From the NCBI RefSeq assembly GCF_003173615.1, contig NZ_QGNA01000003.1, forward strand, positions 806,001 through 870,000: DNA of 64,000 nucleotides, given 5' to 3'. The translations under genes and the position numbers were made by a program. The stretch comes from Falsiroseomonas bella (GTDB lineage: Bacteria > Pseudomonadota > Alphaproteobacteria > Acetobacterales > Acetobacteraceae). The notes under the pieces are model-generated. The model made no database searches. It worked only from the letters and a program-made list of their open reading frames with translations, and was not told where the DNA came from. This document shows positions 46,808-55,193 of the stretch, one piece after another; the first letter of the stretch is position 1, and the number at the start of each line of letters is the position of its first letter.

Positions 46808-49672
46808 TCAACCTGTACGGGCGCGGTTGAGGGCGAGGAGGGCGGCGAGGGCGTCGTCGGTGGCGATATCCTCGGGCCAGCCATAGGCGGCGGCGACGGC
46901 GCGATCGAGATCGGCATGCAGGGCATCGAGCCAGGCGCCCTCCCCCGTGCCGCGCCGGTTGTAGAGGTTGGTCAGCGTGCGGGTCTTGAGCTGCTTTGCC
47001 GCGGCGGCGTCGCGTGGGATTTTTCGCGGCGGGAGATGCGGCAGCACATCGGGCACCTCCTCCACCCATTCGGGCGGGTTGAGCCAGCGGTCGCGCGCGG
47101 CGACGAGGGCGCGGGCGGCGTCGGCGATGCGGATGGCCCGCGCATCGGCGGCGTAGGAGGCGGCGGGGAGATTCGGGGTGAGGCCTTCGGGGAAGGCGAA
47201 GGTCTCGAAGGTGGTGGTGGGGGTGTAGCGCGGGCGATCCTCCAGCGAGGTGCCGAGGCGGAGCGCCCAGGCTTCGTGGAAGCGGCTGTGCAGGATGCCG
47301 AAGCTGGTGTCGTCGTCGCGGGCGATGGCCACCAGATTCTTGTCTGGAGTCACTGCTTTCGGGAGCCAGACAAAGACCCGGTGCTTCGAGACTTCTGGCG
47401 TGGCGATGAACCGCGCGAGGCCGTCTAGGCGCTGAAACAGTGCAGGTGCGCGACGCGCCAGCAGCCACCAGTGGCGACGCTCGGACGGGGAGCCAGATTT
47501 CGATCTAGCGGGCTGCACGTGCAGCACAACGTGCGCGAAAGGCTGAACAAAGAATGTGGCCTGCGTTTCCGGCATATCGCCAAAATTTATGATCCAGCGG
47601 TTCAGATGGCGGCCAGTGACATCCTCGCCGTTGTACCAAGGCGAAAGAACTTCGGCGTTGCTCCGGCCATTGGGATTGCTGGGTGCAGCGAGCCACGCAT
47701 GTGCGAGGTCGCCATCGATGTTGAACGCACCCTTCTTTGTGACGCCGCTGGACGCGATCGCACGGTTATTCGCGAGCGGCTGCGCCGTCGTCAGGTCGAA
47801 GTCGCCCGCGCTCAAATCAGCAAAGATCGTAGTGACGGTATAGCCGTCTAGGCTTGGTGAGCCAGCAGAATTCCCGTCGCCGAAGCAGACTATCGACACT
47901 CGCACCGCTGCACCGTCGAGCGTCCAGGGCTCGTCGGACCACGCATCGAAGATGACGCCTTGCTCGGTGATGCGATCCAGCACGCGGCGGTTGGCGCCGC
48001 CGCGGATGCTGTTGGTCGCGACGAGCCCCGCACGCGTCGTCGCGCCGTTCTCGATCTGCTCGCGGGCCTTCTCGAACCAATAGCAGACGAAGTCCGCAGC
48101 GCCCGGCACGCGACCGGCATACGCCTTGCGCAGCCGCGCCGTGTAGTCCTCGCCGAGTGCGCCGATCATCGCCTTGTCGCCGATGAAGGGCGGGTTGCCG
48201 ACGATGGCGTCGGCCTTCGGCCAATCCGCCACGCTGCCATCCGGGTTCAGCACGGCGTCGCGGCATTCGATGGTGTTCAGCGGCTTGAGGATGGGGTTGC
48301 CGGGCTGGGGCATGGCGTTGCGGCGCGCCCATTGGATGGCGCCGATCCAGACGGAGATGCGGGCCAGTTCCGCCGCATAGGCGTTCAGCTCGATGCCCAG
48401 CAGCACTTCCGGGCCGACTTCCGGCAATTGGCGTTGCAGGCCGAGCGCCTCCGACTCCAGCCCCGCGCGCAGCTCGATATCCTTGATCGCCATTAGCGCG
48501 AGATAGAGAAAATTTCCGCTGCCGCAGGCGGGGTCGAGCACGCGGTAGGCGCGCAGACGGTCGAGGAAGGCGCGGTAGATCGGCGTCGCCTGGGTGCGGG
48601 CGCGCTCGCGCCGCCGCGCGATCTCCGCGGGCGCGACGCCGGATTTCGGCACGGCAGCCATGATCGCCTCGATCCGCGCGCGCGCCTCCGCCCATTCGCG
48701 TTCCAGCGGGCGGATGATGACGGGGTTGATGATGAGGGAAATCTTCTCGCGGTCGGTGTAGTGGGCGCCGAGCTGGCCGCGTTTTTCGGGATCGAGCCCA
48801 CGCTCGAACAGGGTGCCGAAGATGGTCGGGTCGATCTCGCCCCAGTCGAGGCGCGCGGCCTCCTGCACCGCGGCGATGTCCTGGGCGGTCAGCGGCAGGG
48901 CGGTGTCGTCGTCGAACAGGCCGCCGTTGAACCAGTCGATCTCGACGAAATCGAGCGTGCCGCCGGGGTCCTTCATGGCGCGGAACAGGCGGCCGGCGAG
49001 ATCGGGGAAGCGCGCGGGGTTCTTGCGGGTGGTGGCGAGCAGGCTGTCGAGCACGCCGGCGGGCAGCAGGCCGACATCGTCGGCAAACAGGCAGAAGACG
49101 ATCCGGTTGACGAAATGCGCGACCAATTGCGGATCGTGGCCGCGCGCGCGCAGGCGGGCGGCGAGTTCGGCGAATTTGCCGGCGGCGTCCTCGGTGATGG
49201 CCTGGCGGGTGCGTTCGGGGCGGAGGCGGTCGGGATCGGAGAGGACGGCCTTGAGCAGGGCGCGGCGCCGGGGGTCGCGCAGCTCCTCCAGCGTGACGGT
49301 GTGGGTCTCGCTGACGGCGTTGGTCCAGTTGGTGCGGATGATGATGGTCTCCATGTCGGAGACCACGAGGAGCGGCGGGTTTTCCAGCGCGAGGGCGTAT
49401 TGCTGGAGCTGGACGAAGGCGGCGCGCAGGTCCTTGCGCTTGCCCTTGTATTCCCAGCCGAAATGGCCGCGCTTCCACACATCGGCCCAGCCGCGCTGGC
49501 CGGTGGTCTTGTTGGCGCCGCGTTCGAAGCAGAACCATTCGCCCTTGGGGTCGGCGGCGGCCGGGGTGGGTTCGTCGAGCAGGGCGCAGAGGTCGTTGAA
49601 GTGGGACTGCGAGGCCTGGTCCTCGCGCAGGGCGCTGCCCTGCCACTTGGCAATGAATTGTTCCGGCGTCAT
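46808..49672 (-). CDS. MmeI-like type IIG/IIL restriction-modification protein
   Basis: 954 residues in one polypeptide. N-terminal nuclease region WFCFERGANKTTGQRGWADVWKRGHFGWEYKGKRKD (about 46-81; WEYKGK holds the E-x-K part of the nuclease site). A helical spacer follows, then an N6-adenine methyltransferase: motif X LGAHYTDREKI, motif I VLDPACGSGNFLYLAL and motif IV IVGNPPFIGD. Last comes a target-recognition region (about 570-745) and a C-terminal helical part. Such enzymes cut and methylate DNA from one binding site, and specificity changes with the recognition domain. Bases 47440-47940, the recognition section, are less GC-rich than the rest. No separate specificity or nuclease gene is needed. 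Confidence 0.88.
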   Translation of the reverse strand: MTPEQFIAKWQGSALREDQASQSHFNDLCALLDEPTPAAADPKGEWFCFERGANKTTGQRGWADVWKRGHFGWEYKGKRKDLRAAFVQLQQYALALENPPLLVVSDMETIIIRTNWTNAVSETHTVTLEELRDPRRRALLKAVLSDPDRLRPERTRQAITEDAAGKFAELAARLRARGHDPQLVAHFVNRIVFCLFADDVGLLPAGVLDSLLATTRKNPARFPDLAGRLFRAMKDPGGTLDFVEIDWFNGGLFDDDTALPLTAQDIAAVQEAARLDWGEIDPTIFGTLFERGLDPEKRGQLGAHYTDREKISLIINPVIIRPLEREWAEARARIEAIMAAVPKSGVAPAEIARRRERARTQATPIYRAFLDRLRAYRVLDPACGSGNFLYLALMAIKDIELRAGLESEALGLQRQLPEVGPEVLLGIELNAYAAELARISVWIGAIQWARRNAMPQPGNPILKPLNTIECRDAVLNPDGSVADWPKADAIVGNPPFIGDKAMIGALGEDYTARLRKAYAGRVPGAADFVCYWFEKAREQIENGATTRAGLVATNSIRGGANRRVLDRITEQGVIFDAWSDEPWTLDGAAVRVSIVCFGDGNSAGSPSLDGYTVTTIFADLSAGDFDLTTAQPLANNRAIASSGVTKKGAFNIDGDLAHAWLAAPSNPNGRSNAEVLSPWYNGEDVTGRHLNRWIINFGDMPETQATFFVQPFAHVVLHVQPARSKSGSPSERRHWWLLARRAPALFQRLDGLARFIATPEVSKHRVFVWLPKAVTPDKNLVAIARDDDTSFGILHSRFHEAWALRLGTSLEDRPRYTPTTTFETFAFPEGLTPNLPAASYAADARAIRIADAARALVAARDRWLNPPEWVEEVPDVLPHLPPRKIPRDAAAAKQLKTRTLTNLYNRRGTGEGAWLDALHADLDRAVAAAYGWPEDIATDDALAALLALNRARTG

Positions 49673-49711
49673 GCGCGCATGGTCCCGCGCGCGGGGTTGA
49701 AGGTCCATAGG

Positions 49712-49772
49712 CGGATGGAGGGGTCCGGGGACGATCATCGTCCCCGGCGGGGGTTCGGGGGCAGCGCCCCCG
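49712..49772. repeat. double-hairpin intergenic repeat, copy 1
   Basis: Two hairpins: GGGGACGA-TCA-TCGTCCCC and CGGGGGC-AGC-GCCCCCG, joined by GGCGGGGGTT and preceded by CGGATGGAGGGG. The sequence is almost identical to 52457-52518 (one substitution and one extra T). It lies after the stop of the acyl-CoA dehydrogenase-like gene and before the restriction gene start, so it may end the former's transcript. Confidence 0.7.
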
Positions 49773-49776
49773 CCCT

Positions 49777-50937
49777 TCAGAAGATCCGGTCCACCGGCGC
49801 CCCCAACGCCATCGCGCCGGCGTAGCGCGCCTGCGGGCCGGCCTGGAGCGGGTGGTAGCGGGCGCCCTGGATGTCGCGGAACAGGCGCTCCAGGCCGGCG
49901 GCGCGGTGGAAGCCGGCGCCGCCGGACAGTTCGAGCGCGAGTTCCACGGTGCGGATGGCGTGCTCGGTGACGAGGGCCTTGCCGGTCATCACGTCGTTGA
50001 TGCTGTCGGCGCTTGGCGCGTTGCGCTCGGCGGTCTGCAGCATCCAGTCATGGGCGAGGCGCGCGGCGCGCAGGGACGTGTCCATGCGGCCGGCGAGGTG
50101 GAGGACGTCCTCGGTCGGCACGCGGCGCTTCGCCAGCGTCACGGCCAGGTCGCGGGCCTGCTCGGCGACGCCGAGATAGACGGCGTAGACCAGCGGGAAG
50201 GCGATGGTGGCGATGATGTGGAACAGCGGGTGCCACTGGCCCGCCGGGCGCTTCAGCGCGACGCCGGCATCGGGAATGAAGAGGCCCTCGATCGCGACGT
50301 CGTGCGAGCCGGTGCCGCGCATCCCCAGCGCCCGCCAGGTGTCCAGCACCTTCACCTCCGGCGCCTTCATGTTGACGGCGAAGTGCAGCACGTGGTCGGC
50401 GCCGTCCTCATGCAGCACGGCGCCGGTCATCATCAGGTCGCCCAGCGGGGCGCCTGACGAAAAGACCTTGCGGGCGGTGATGCGGTAGCCGCCCTCGACG
50501 CGCTCGGCCTTGCCGGAGCCGGGCAGCCAGTCGGAGCCGCCGGAGGAGAGCAGGATGATGCGCTCCGCGGCGATGCGCTTCAGCAGCGGCTCCATCGCGG
50601 CGAGCTTCTGGTGGCGCCAGCGCCAGGCCGGCACCGCGACCTGGTGGGTGTGCATGGAGAAGGCGAGCGCGGTGGAGGAGCAGCCATGCGCGAGGATGCG
50701 CAGCATCTCCGCCAGCTCCCGCACGCCGGCGCCGGCGCCGCCCAGCTCGGTGGGGACGCCGGCCTCGACCAGGCCGGCCTGCTTCAGCAACGCGTAGTTC
50801 TCGGCGACGAAGCGGTCCTGCGCGTCGGCCTCGGCGGCGCCGGCGGCGAGGTGGGGGACCAGGCGGTGGGCGCGCTCGGCGATCGGGCCTTCGGTCAGGA
50901 TCGCGTCAGGCTTGGCCGGCGTGGCGATGACGTTCAT
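49777..50937 (-). CDS. acyl-CoA dehydrogenase / flavin-dependent monooxygenase family protein
   Basis: 386 residues of the acyl-CoA dehydrogenase fold. KQAGLVEAGVPTELGGAGAGVRELAEMLRILAHGCSSTALAFSMH opens the helical domain, YRITARKVFSSGAPLGDLMMTGAV and TWRALGMRGTGSHDVAIEGLFIPD form the beta domain, and LALELSGGAGFHRAAGLERLFRDIQGARYHPL closes it. There is no clear catalytic glutamate. The sequence is more like the class D flavin monooxygenase branch (DszC/HpaH type), which uses reduced FMN. Divergent from an HxlR regulator with a shared operator, so likely under its control and part of an oxidative or redox-stress response. Confidence 0.8.
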   Translation of the reverse strand: MNVIATPAKPDAILTEGPIAERAHRLVPHLAAGAAEADAQDRFVAENYALLKQAGLVEAGVPTELGGAGAGVRELAEMLRILAHGCSSTALAFSMHTHQVAVPAWRWRHQKLAAMEPLLKRIAAERIILLSSGGSDWLPGSGKAERVEGGYRITARKVFSSGAPLGDLMMTGAVLHEDGADHVLHFAVNMKAPEVKVLDTWRALGMRGTGSHDVAIEGLFIPDAGVALKRPAGQWHPLFHIIATIAFPLVYAVYLGVAEQARDLAVTLAKRRVPTEDVLHLAGRMDTSLRAARLAHDWMLQTAERNAPSADSINDVMTGKALVTEHAIRTVELALELSGGAGFHRAAGLERLFRDIQGARYHPLQAGPQARYAGAMALGAPVDRIF

Positions 50938-50997
50938 GGCGGTTGCTCCCGTGCCTTTCTGGCCAGGGGAGCATCACGTGTCGGGGCCTTCCGAATC

Positions 50998-51016
50998 CAG
51001 TTCAGGAAATGAACTG
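50998..51016. promoter_or_regulatory. candidate HxlR operator 1
   Basis: CAGTTCA, GGAAA, TGAACTG: a perfect seven-base inverted repeat with five-base spacer, centred in the 132-base gap between the divergent flavoprotein and hxlR genes. The core AGTTCA-N5-TGAACT recurs exactly at 51761-51777. Dimeric winged-helix regulators of this family bind such dyads near their own promoters. Confidence 0.65.
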
Positions 51017-51069
51017 CCGCCGGGCGGTCCGGCACTGGTAGGATGCTGCGCAACACGGGGAGACGGGCC

Positions 51070-51762
51070 ATGGAGGACAAGGGCAGCTACGGGCAGTTCT
51101 GTCCGGTGGCGATGGCGGCGGAGGTGCTCTGCTCGCGCTGGACCGTGCTGGTGCTGCGGGAGATGCTGGCGGGCTCCACGCGCTTCAACGAGTTGCGGCG
51201 CGGGGTGCCGCGCATGTCCCCTGCCCTGCTGTCGAAGCGGCTGAAGGAGCTGGAGGCGGCCGGGGTCGTGGTGGCGGCGCCGGGGGAGCGCGGGGTGGTG
51301 GAGTATCGACTCTCGCCCGCCGGGGAGGAGTTGCGGCCGATCGTGATGGGGATGGGGTTCTGGGGGCAGCGCTGGATCGAGAGCCAGCTGTCGCTGAAGA
51401 ACCTCGATCCCTCGCTGCTGATGTGGGACATGCGGCGGAACCTGCGGGTGGAGCCGATGCCGCCGCGGCGCTGCACCATCGCCTTCCAGTATCCAGAGCT
51501 CGCGGAGAACCGGCGGCATTGGTGGCTGGTGGTGAATGGCGGCGCGGTGGATCTGTGCTCGGTGGATCCGGGGTTCGAGGTGGACCTCTATGTCGTGGGC
51601 TCGCTGCGCGCGCTGACGGCGATCTGGATGGGGCTGACGACGGTGGGGCGGGAGGTCGCGGCGAAGCAACTGGAACTGCTGGGCGACGCCATGCTGGCGC
51701 GCAGCATCGAGCAATGGCTGGGGCTCAGCCCGTTTGCAGGAGAGACTCGGAAGGTCGCGTAG
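51070..51762 (+). CDS. HxlR/winged-helix family transcriptional regulator
   Basis: 230 residues. The N-terminal HxlR domain YGQFCPVAMAAEVLCSRWTVLVLREMLAGSTRFNELRRGVPRMSPALLSKRLKELEAAGVV contains the winged helix-turn-helix and a cysteine (C11) in the place where HxlR proteins often sense electrophiles or oxidants, with a second at C21. About 120 further residues, unlike the short HxlR proteins, may be an SCP2-like ligand-binding domain (WWLVVNGGAVDLCSVDPGFEVDLYVVGSLRALTAIWMG). It probably controls the divergent flavoprotein gene, itself and possibly the haemoglobin gene downstream. Confidence 0.86.
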   Translation: MEDKGSYGQFCPVAMAAEVLCSRWTVLVLREMLAGSTRFNELRRGVPRMSPALLSKRLKELEAAGVVVAAPGERGVVEYRLSPAGEELRPIVMGMGFWGQRWIESQLSLKNLDPSLLMWDMRRNLRVEPMPPRRCTIAFQYPELAENRRHWWLVVNGGAVDLCSVDPGFEVDLYVVGSLRALTAIWMGLTTVGREVAAKQLELLGDAMLARSIEQWLGLSPFAGETRKVA

Positions 51763-51777
51763 TTCAGATCCTGAACT
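51761..51777. promoter_or_regulatory. candidate HxlR operator 2, upstream of the haemoglobin gene
   Basis: AGTTCA, GATCC, TGAACT: same half-sites and spacer length as operator 1 with a different spacer. It overlaps the hxlR stop codon and lies 106 bases before the haemoglobin start. Such an exact match inside 800 bases is unlikely to be chance. Confidence 0.6.
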
Positions 51778-51882
51778 GGAGGCTGAGCGACGCGGGCGCG
51801 CAGGCTCCGCGCCGCGGGACCGGACCGGCCCCGCCCGCCCCGGCAACACGCCCGGGGCGCGCCACGCGGCGTGGAGGCAGCA

Positions 51883-52257
51883 ATGGGCACGAGCATGTAT
51901 GAACGGCTGGGCGGCGCATCGGGGATCGGCCACCTGGTGGACGACATCGTCGAGGCGCACATGGCCAATCCGCTCATCCAGGCGCGCTTCCTGCCCTATC
52001 GCGAGCAGCCGGAGCGCCTGGCCGCGGTGAAGCGGCATCTGCGCGACTTCCTCGGCATGGGAAGCGGCGGGCCGGAGCAGTACGACGGCAAGGGCATGGT
52101 CGGCGCGCATCGCGGGATGAACATCGGCGCCGAGGAGTACATGGCCGCGATGGACGACATCCTCGGCGTGCTGACGAAGCACGGCGTGGACGAGCAGACG
52201 CGGAAGGACGTTCTGGCGATCGCCTATTCGCTGAAGGGCGAGATCCTGCGCGTGTGA
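51883..52257 (+). CDS. group 1-type truncated haemoglobin
   Basis: 124 residues. SMYERLGGASGIGHLVDDIVEAHMANPLIQARF is the helix A/B/E start of 2-on-2 globins; the proximal His is in GAHRGMNIGAEEY, and RHLRDFLGMGSGGPEQYDGKGM is the E-F region. Truncated haemoglobins bind O2, NO or CO and often protect from nitrosative or oxidative stress. The start ATG follows GGAGGCAGCA; a GTG four codons earlier overlaps the ribosome-binding site. Operator 2 suggests HxlR control, matching a redox theme. Confidence 0.88.
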   Translation: MGTSMYERLGGASGIGHLVDDIVEAHMANPLIQARFLPYREQPERLAAVKRHLRDFLGMGSGGPEQYDGKGMVGAHRGMNIGAEEYMAAMDDILGVLTKHGVDEQTRKDVLAIAYSLKGEILRV

Positions 52258-52261
52258 CGGC

Positions 52262-52444
52262 TCAGGGGCCGTCTTCCTCGATCTCCCAGCCCTCGGCGAG
52301 GTAGCGCGCGAGGATTTCCGCGTGGCGGTCCTCGGGGTGGGATTCGAGGAGCTCGTCCTCGCCGTCCAGCACCTCGGTGCCGGCGTCGGTGGTGACGATG
52401 ACGATGGTGGCGAGCTCGCCTTTCGCCAGGACGGTTTCGCGCAT
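52262..52444 (-). CDS. small acidic protein of unknown function
   Basis: 60 residues, MRETVLAKGELATIVIVTTDAGTEVLDGEDELLESHPEDRHAEILARYLAEGWEIEEDGP. Strongly acidic, no membrane segment or known motif. It may be a real small gene given coding-type amino-acid composition and a clean ATG; it also converges closely (four bases) on the haemoglobin gene. Upstream codons of the frame come from the double-hairpin repeat and were not included. Function unknown. Confidence 0.55.
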   Translation of the reverse strand: MRETVLAKGELATIVIVTTDAGTEVLDGEDELLESHPEDRHAEILARYLAEGWEIEEDGP

Positions 52445-52456
52445 GGGGTGTTCTGA

Positions 52457-52518
52457 CGGATGGAGGGGCCCGGGGACGATCATCGTCCCCGGCGGGGGTT
52501 TCGGGGGCAGCGCCCCCG
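52457..52518. repeat. double-hairpin intergenic repeat, copy 2
   Basis: Near-identical to 49712-49772, with both stems intact. It lies between the DEAD-box helicase stop and the small acidic gene start on the same strand, the same placement as copy 1 (after one minus-strand gene, before the next), which fits a terminator-like function of the upstream gene. Confidence 0.7.
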
Positions 52519-52528
52519 ATCCCTGCGT

Positions 52529-53929
52529 TCAGCGTCCGCGGCGGAGGAAGGCCGGGGCGCTGCCGCCGTCGCGGAAATCGGCCTCGCGCCAGCTCCGGTC
52601 CTTGCGGTCCGGCTGGGCGACGGCGGCGGGGCGGCGCTGCGGGGCGTCACCACCGCGGGCCTGAGGCTTCGGCGCGTGGCCGTCGCGGCGCTGGGCCTGG
52701 CCCTGCTGCGGGCGCCGCTGCTGCTGCTGCGGACGGCCGCGGCCGCCGCCGGCGGGCTTCACCGCGTCGGGGCGGCCGGCGGTGCGGTGCATCGGCGCCG
52801 AGACGTCCTGGCGGCGATCCTCGCGCGGGATCTCCTGGCGGATCAGCTTCTCGACCTGCCAGAGCTTCTCGCGCTCGTCCGGGCTGCACAGCGCGATCGC
52901 GATGCCGCTCGCACCCGCGCGCGCCGTGCGGCCGATGCGGTGCACATAGGCTTCCGCGGTGTCCGGCATGTCGTGCTGGATGACATGCGTCACGCCGTCC
53001 ACGTCGATGCCGCGCGCGGCGATGTCCGTGGCGACGAGGACGGGGGCGGTGCCGGTGCGGAACTCCGCCAGTGCGCGCTCGCGCTGCGGCTGGCTCTTGT
53101 TGCCGTGGATCGCGTTGGCGGCGATGCCGTCGGCGGCCAGGTTCTTCACCACCTTGTCGGCGCCGTGCTTGGTGCGCGCGAAGACGAGCGCACGGCCGAC
53201 GCCATCGGCGCGCAGCAGTTCGGCCAGCACGCCGCGCTTGCCGCCCTGCTCGACCAGGATGAGCTTCTGCTCGACCTTCTCGGCGGTGGTGGCGACGGGC
53301 GTCACTTCCACGCGCACCGGGTCGCGCAGGATCTCATGCGCGAGCTTGGCGACCTCGGCGGGCATGGTGGCGGAGAAGAACAGCGTCTGGCGCTGCTTCG
53401 GCAGCACCGGGAGGATGCGGCGGATGGCGGCCCAGAACCCCTTGTCGAGCATCTGGTCGGCCTCATCCAGGACCAGCGCCTCCACGCGGTCGAGCCGCGC
53501 GGTGCCCTGGTCGAGATGGTCCTGCAGCCGGCCCGGGGTGGCGACGAGGATGTCGATGCCGCGCGCCAGCGCGCTGCGCTGCGGGCCGTAGCCGACGCCG
53601 CCGAACACCACCGCGACCGAGAGGCCGAGATGGCGGCCATAGGCCTTGAGGCTGTCGGCGATCTGGCTGGCGAGCTCGCGCGTGGGGGAGAGGATCAGGG
53701 CGCGGCAGCCGCCGCGCGGCGGGCGCGCGCCGCCCTGGGCCAGGCGGTGCAACAGGGGCAGGCCGAAGGCGGCCGTCTTGCCGGTGCCCGTCTGGGCGAT
53801 GCCGAGCAGGTCGCGCCCGGCGAGAATCGCCGGGATGGACTGGGCCTGGATCGGGGTGGGAGTGGTGTAGCCCTCCTCGGCGAGTGCCTGGAGGATGCGG
53901 CCGTCAAGACCGAGAGTGTCGAAGGACAT
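52529..53929 (-). CDS. rhlE: DEAD-box RNA helicase, RhlE type
   Basis: 466 residues. All helicase motifs: Q motif TTPTPIQAQSIPAIL, I AQTGTGKTAAF, Ia PTRELASQI, II VLDEADQML, III FFSATMP, IV-VI with LVATDIAARGIDVDGVTHVIQHDMPDTAEAYVHRIGRTARAG. The C-terminal tail (about 370-466) is basic, Arg/Gln/Gly/Pro-rich, as in RhlE proteins that act in ribosome assembly and mRNA turnover. The gene has a long upstream gap of 271 bases. Confidence 0.93.
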   Translation of the reverse strand: MSFDTLGLDGRILQALAEEGYTTPTPIQAQSIPAILAGRDLLGIAQTGTGKTAAFGLPLLHRLAQGGARPPRGGCRALILSPTRELASQIADSLKAYGRHLGLSVAVVFGGVGYGPQRSALARGIDILVATPGRLQDHLDQGTARLDRVEALVLDEADQMLDKGFWAAIRRILPVLPKQRQTLFFSATMPAEVAKLAHEILRDPVRVEVTPVATTAEKVEQKLILVEQGGKRGVLAELLRADGVGRALVFARTKHGADKVVKNLAADGIAANAIHGNKSQPQRERALAEFRTGTAPVLVATDIAARGIDVDGVTHVIQHDMPDTAEAYVHRIGRTARAGASGIAIALCSPDEREKLWQVEKLIRQEIPREDRRQDVSAPMHRTAGRPDAVKPAGGGRGRPQQQQRRPQQGQAQRRDGHAPKPQARGGDAPQRRPAAVAQPDRKDRSWREADFRDGGSAPAFLRRGR

Positions 53930-54200
53930 GGAGAGAAATCGAATCCGCTCATGCCGCCGCGCGAAGCCTGCGGGCGGTGGGTGCGGTGCGCCCCGCGTGC
54001 TGCGAGCGCGCCAGAGAAGTGTCGAAGCCGGCTTCGGCGAAAGGCGGAAGCCCGTGACTGGTGCGCCCTGGTCCGGGCCCGCGGAGGGGTCCGATCACGC
54101 AACCGGGCGCGGCGGGATGTCCCCGCTGACGAGGGTTAGATAGGGCAGGAAGGGTGACGGAACAAGGGAAAACGCGCGAAAGCCTGGGGGCGGTCGCCCG
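53930..54200. other. 271-base non-coding gap upstream of rhlE
   Basis: GC-rich with no convincing open frame or RNA. Its position would allow a long 5' leader, as often seen for cold-inducible helicase genes, but I cannot identify a specific structure or promoter. Confidence 0.4.
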
Positions 54201-54476
54201 TCACCCTGTCGGGCGGCGGTGGAAGCCGGGTTCCCCGGGGGGCTCGGCCAGGCGTTCCTCGATGCGGTCCACGCGGGCCAGAACCGGGCCGCGGCGGCAG
54301 GCGGTGAGCAGGGCGCGCACCGCACCCTCCTCCCCCTCCACCAGGGCCTGCACGCTGCCATCGGGCCGGTTCCGCACCCAGCCATGCAGGCCGAGGCGCG
54401 CCGCTTCGCGGCATAGCCAGTCGCGATAGCCGACGCCCTGCACCCGCCCCTCGATGCGGAGCAGGCGCGCCGGCAT
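54201..54476 (-). CDS. acyP: acylphosphatase
   Basis: 91 residues. [48 protein letters not shown] contains the family signature with catalytic Arg (GRVQGVGYR) and Asn (GWVRNRPDG). It hydrolyses acyl phosphates such as carbamoyl-phosphate. The start ATG overlaps the upstream ATP12-family stop (TGATG), so the two are co-translated. Confidence 0.94.
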   Translation of the reverse strand: MPARLLRIEGRVQGVGYRDWLCREAARLGLHGWVRNRPDGSVQALVEGEEGAVRALLTACRRGPVLARVDRIEERLAEPPGEPGFHRRPTG

Positions 54477-55183
54477 CAGCCGCGGGCCAGGGCGATCAGC
54501 CGGGCGGCGAGCGAGACCTCCGCGGCGAGGCGGGTGCGGCGCTGCTCGGCCTCGGCGTCGAGGCCCCAGAATTCCTCCTGGAACCGCTCGTCCAGCGTGG
54601 CGAGGCGGTGGGCGGCCTCGGCATCCAGGCGGCCGGCAGCCAGCGCCAGGCCCAGCACGAGGGAGCCGAGCGCGGGTACGGCGACGCCCAGCGCCGCGAT
54701 CTCCAGCGCCGGATAGGACTCAATGGCGCGGCGAAGGGCGGAGAGGGCCTGCGGGTCCTGCGCCACCGGCATCACGCCGGCGGTGACGCGCAGCGGCGCA
54801 TCCAGCGTCAGCGTCGCCCAGTCGAGCAACGGGTCCCATTCGGCGGCCTGCCGCTCGGCGAGGCGACGATCATCCGCGCGGTAGCAGAGCAGGTCCGTCT
54901 CGCCGTATTTCGCCAGCGCACCGACCGTCGCGGCGGGGTCGGGCGCAATGCGCTCGGCGGCGGTGCCGACCAGGCGGGTGAGCGGCACCTCCTCCGGCGT
55001 GAAGGGGCTTTCCTTCCGGCCGCCGGCGGCCGCGTTCCATTCGGCCGCGATCGCCTCCGCCAACGGGCGCGAGGCGACGGTGAGCGGCGTGCCGCCCGGC
55101 AGACGGACCGGGCGCGCATCGAGCGAGACCGTGAAGCGCCCCCCGGATTCGGCGATGGCCGCCGCGTCCCAGAAGCGCTTCAT
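54476..55183 (-). CDS. ATP12 family F1-ATPase assembly chaperone-like protein
   Basis: 235 residues. [52 protein letters not shown] is the ATP12 N-terminal domain; [34 protein letters not shown] and [19 protein letters not shown] are conserved. In mitochondria Atp12 binds the F1 alpha subunit; bacterial homologues in alphaproteobacteria probably do the same. It is upstream of acyP with a TGATG junction. Confidence 0.92.
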   Translation of the reverse strand: MKRFWDAAAIAESGGRFTVSLDARPVRLPGGTPLTVASRPLAEAIAAEWNAAAGGRKESPFTPEEVPLTRLVGTAAERIAPDPAATVGALAKYGETDLLCYRADDRRLAERQAAEWDPLLDWATLTLDAPLRVTAGVMPVAQDPQALSALRRAIESYPALEIAALGVAVPALGSLVLGLALAAGRLDAEAAHRLATLDERFQEEFWGLDAEAEQRRTRLAAEVSLAARLIALARG

Positions 55184-55193
55184 CGGCAGCGCG

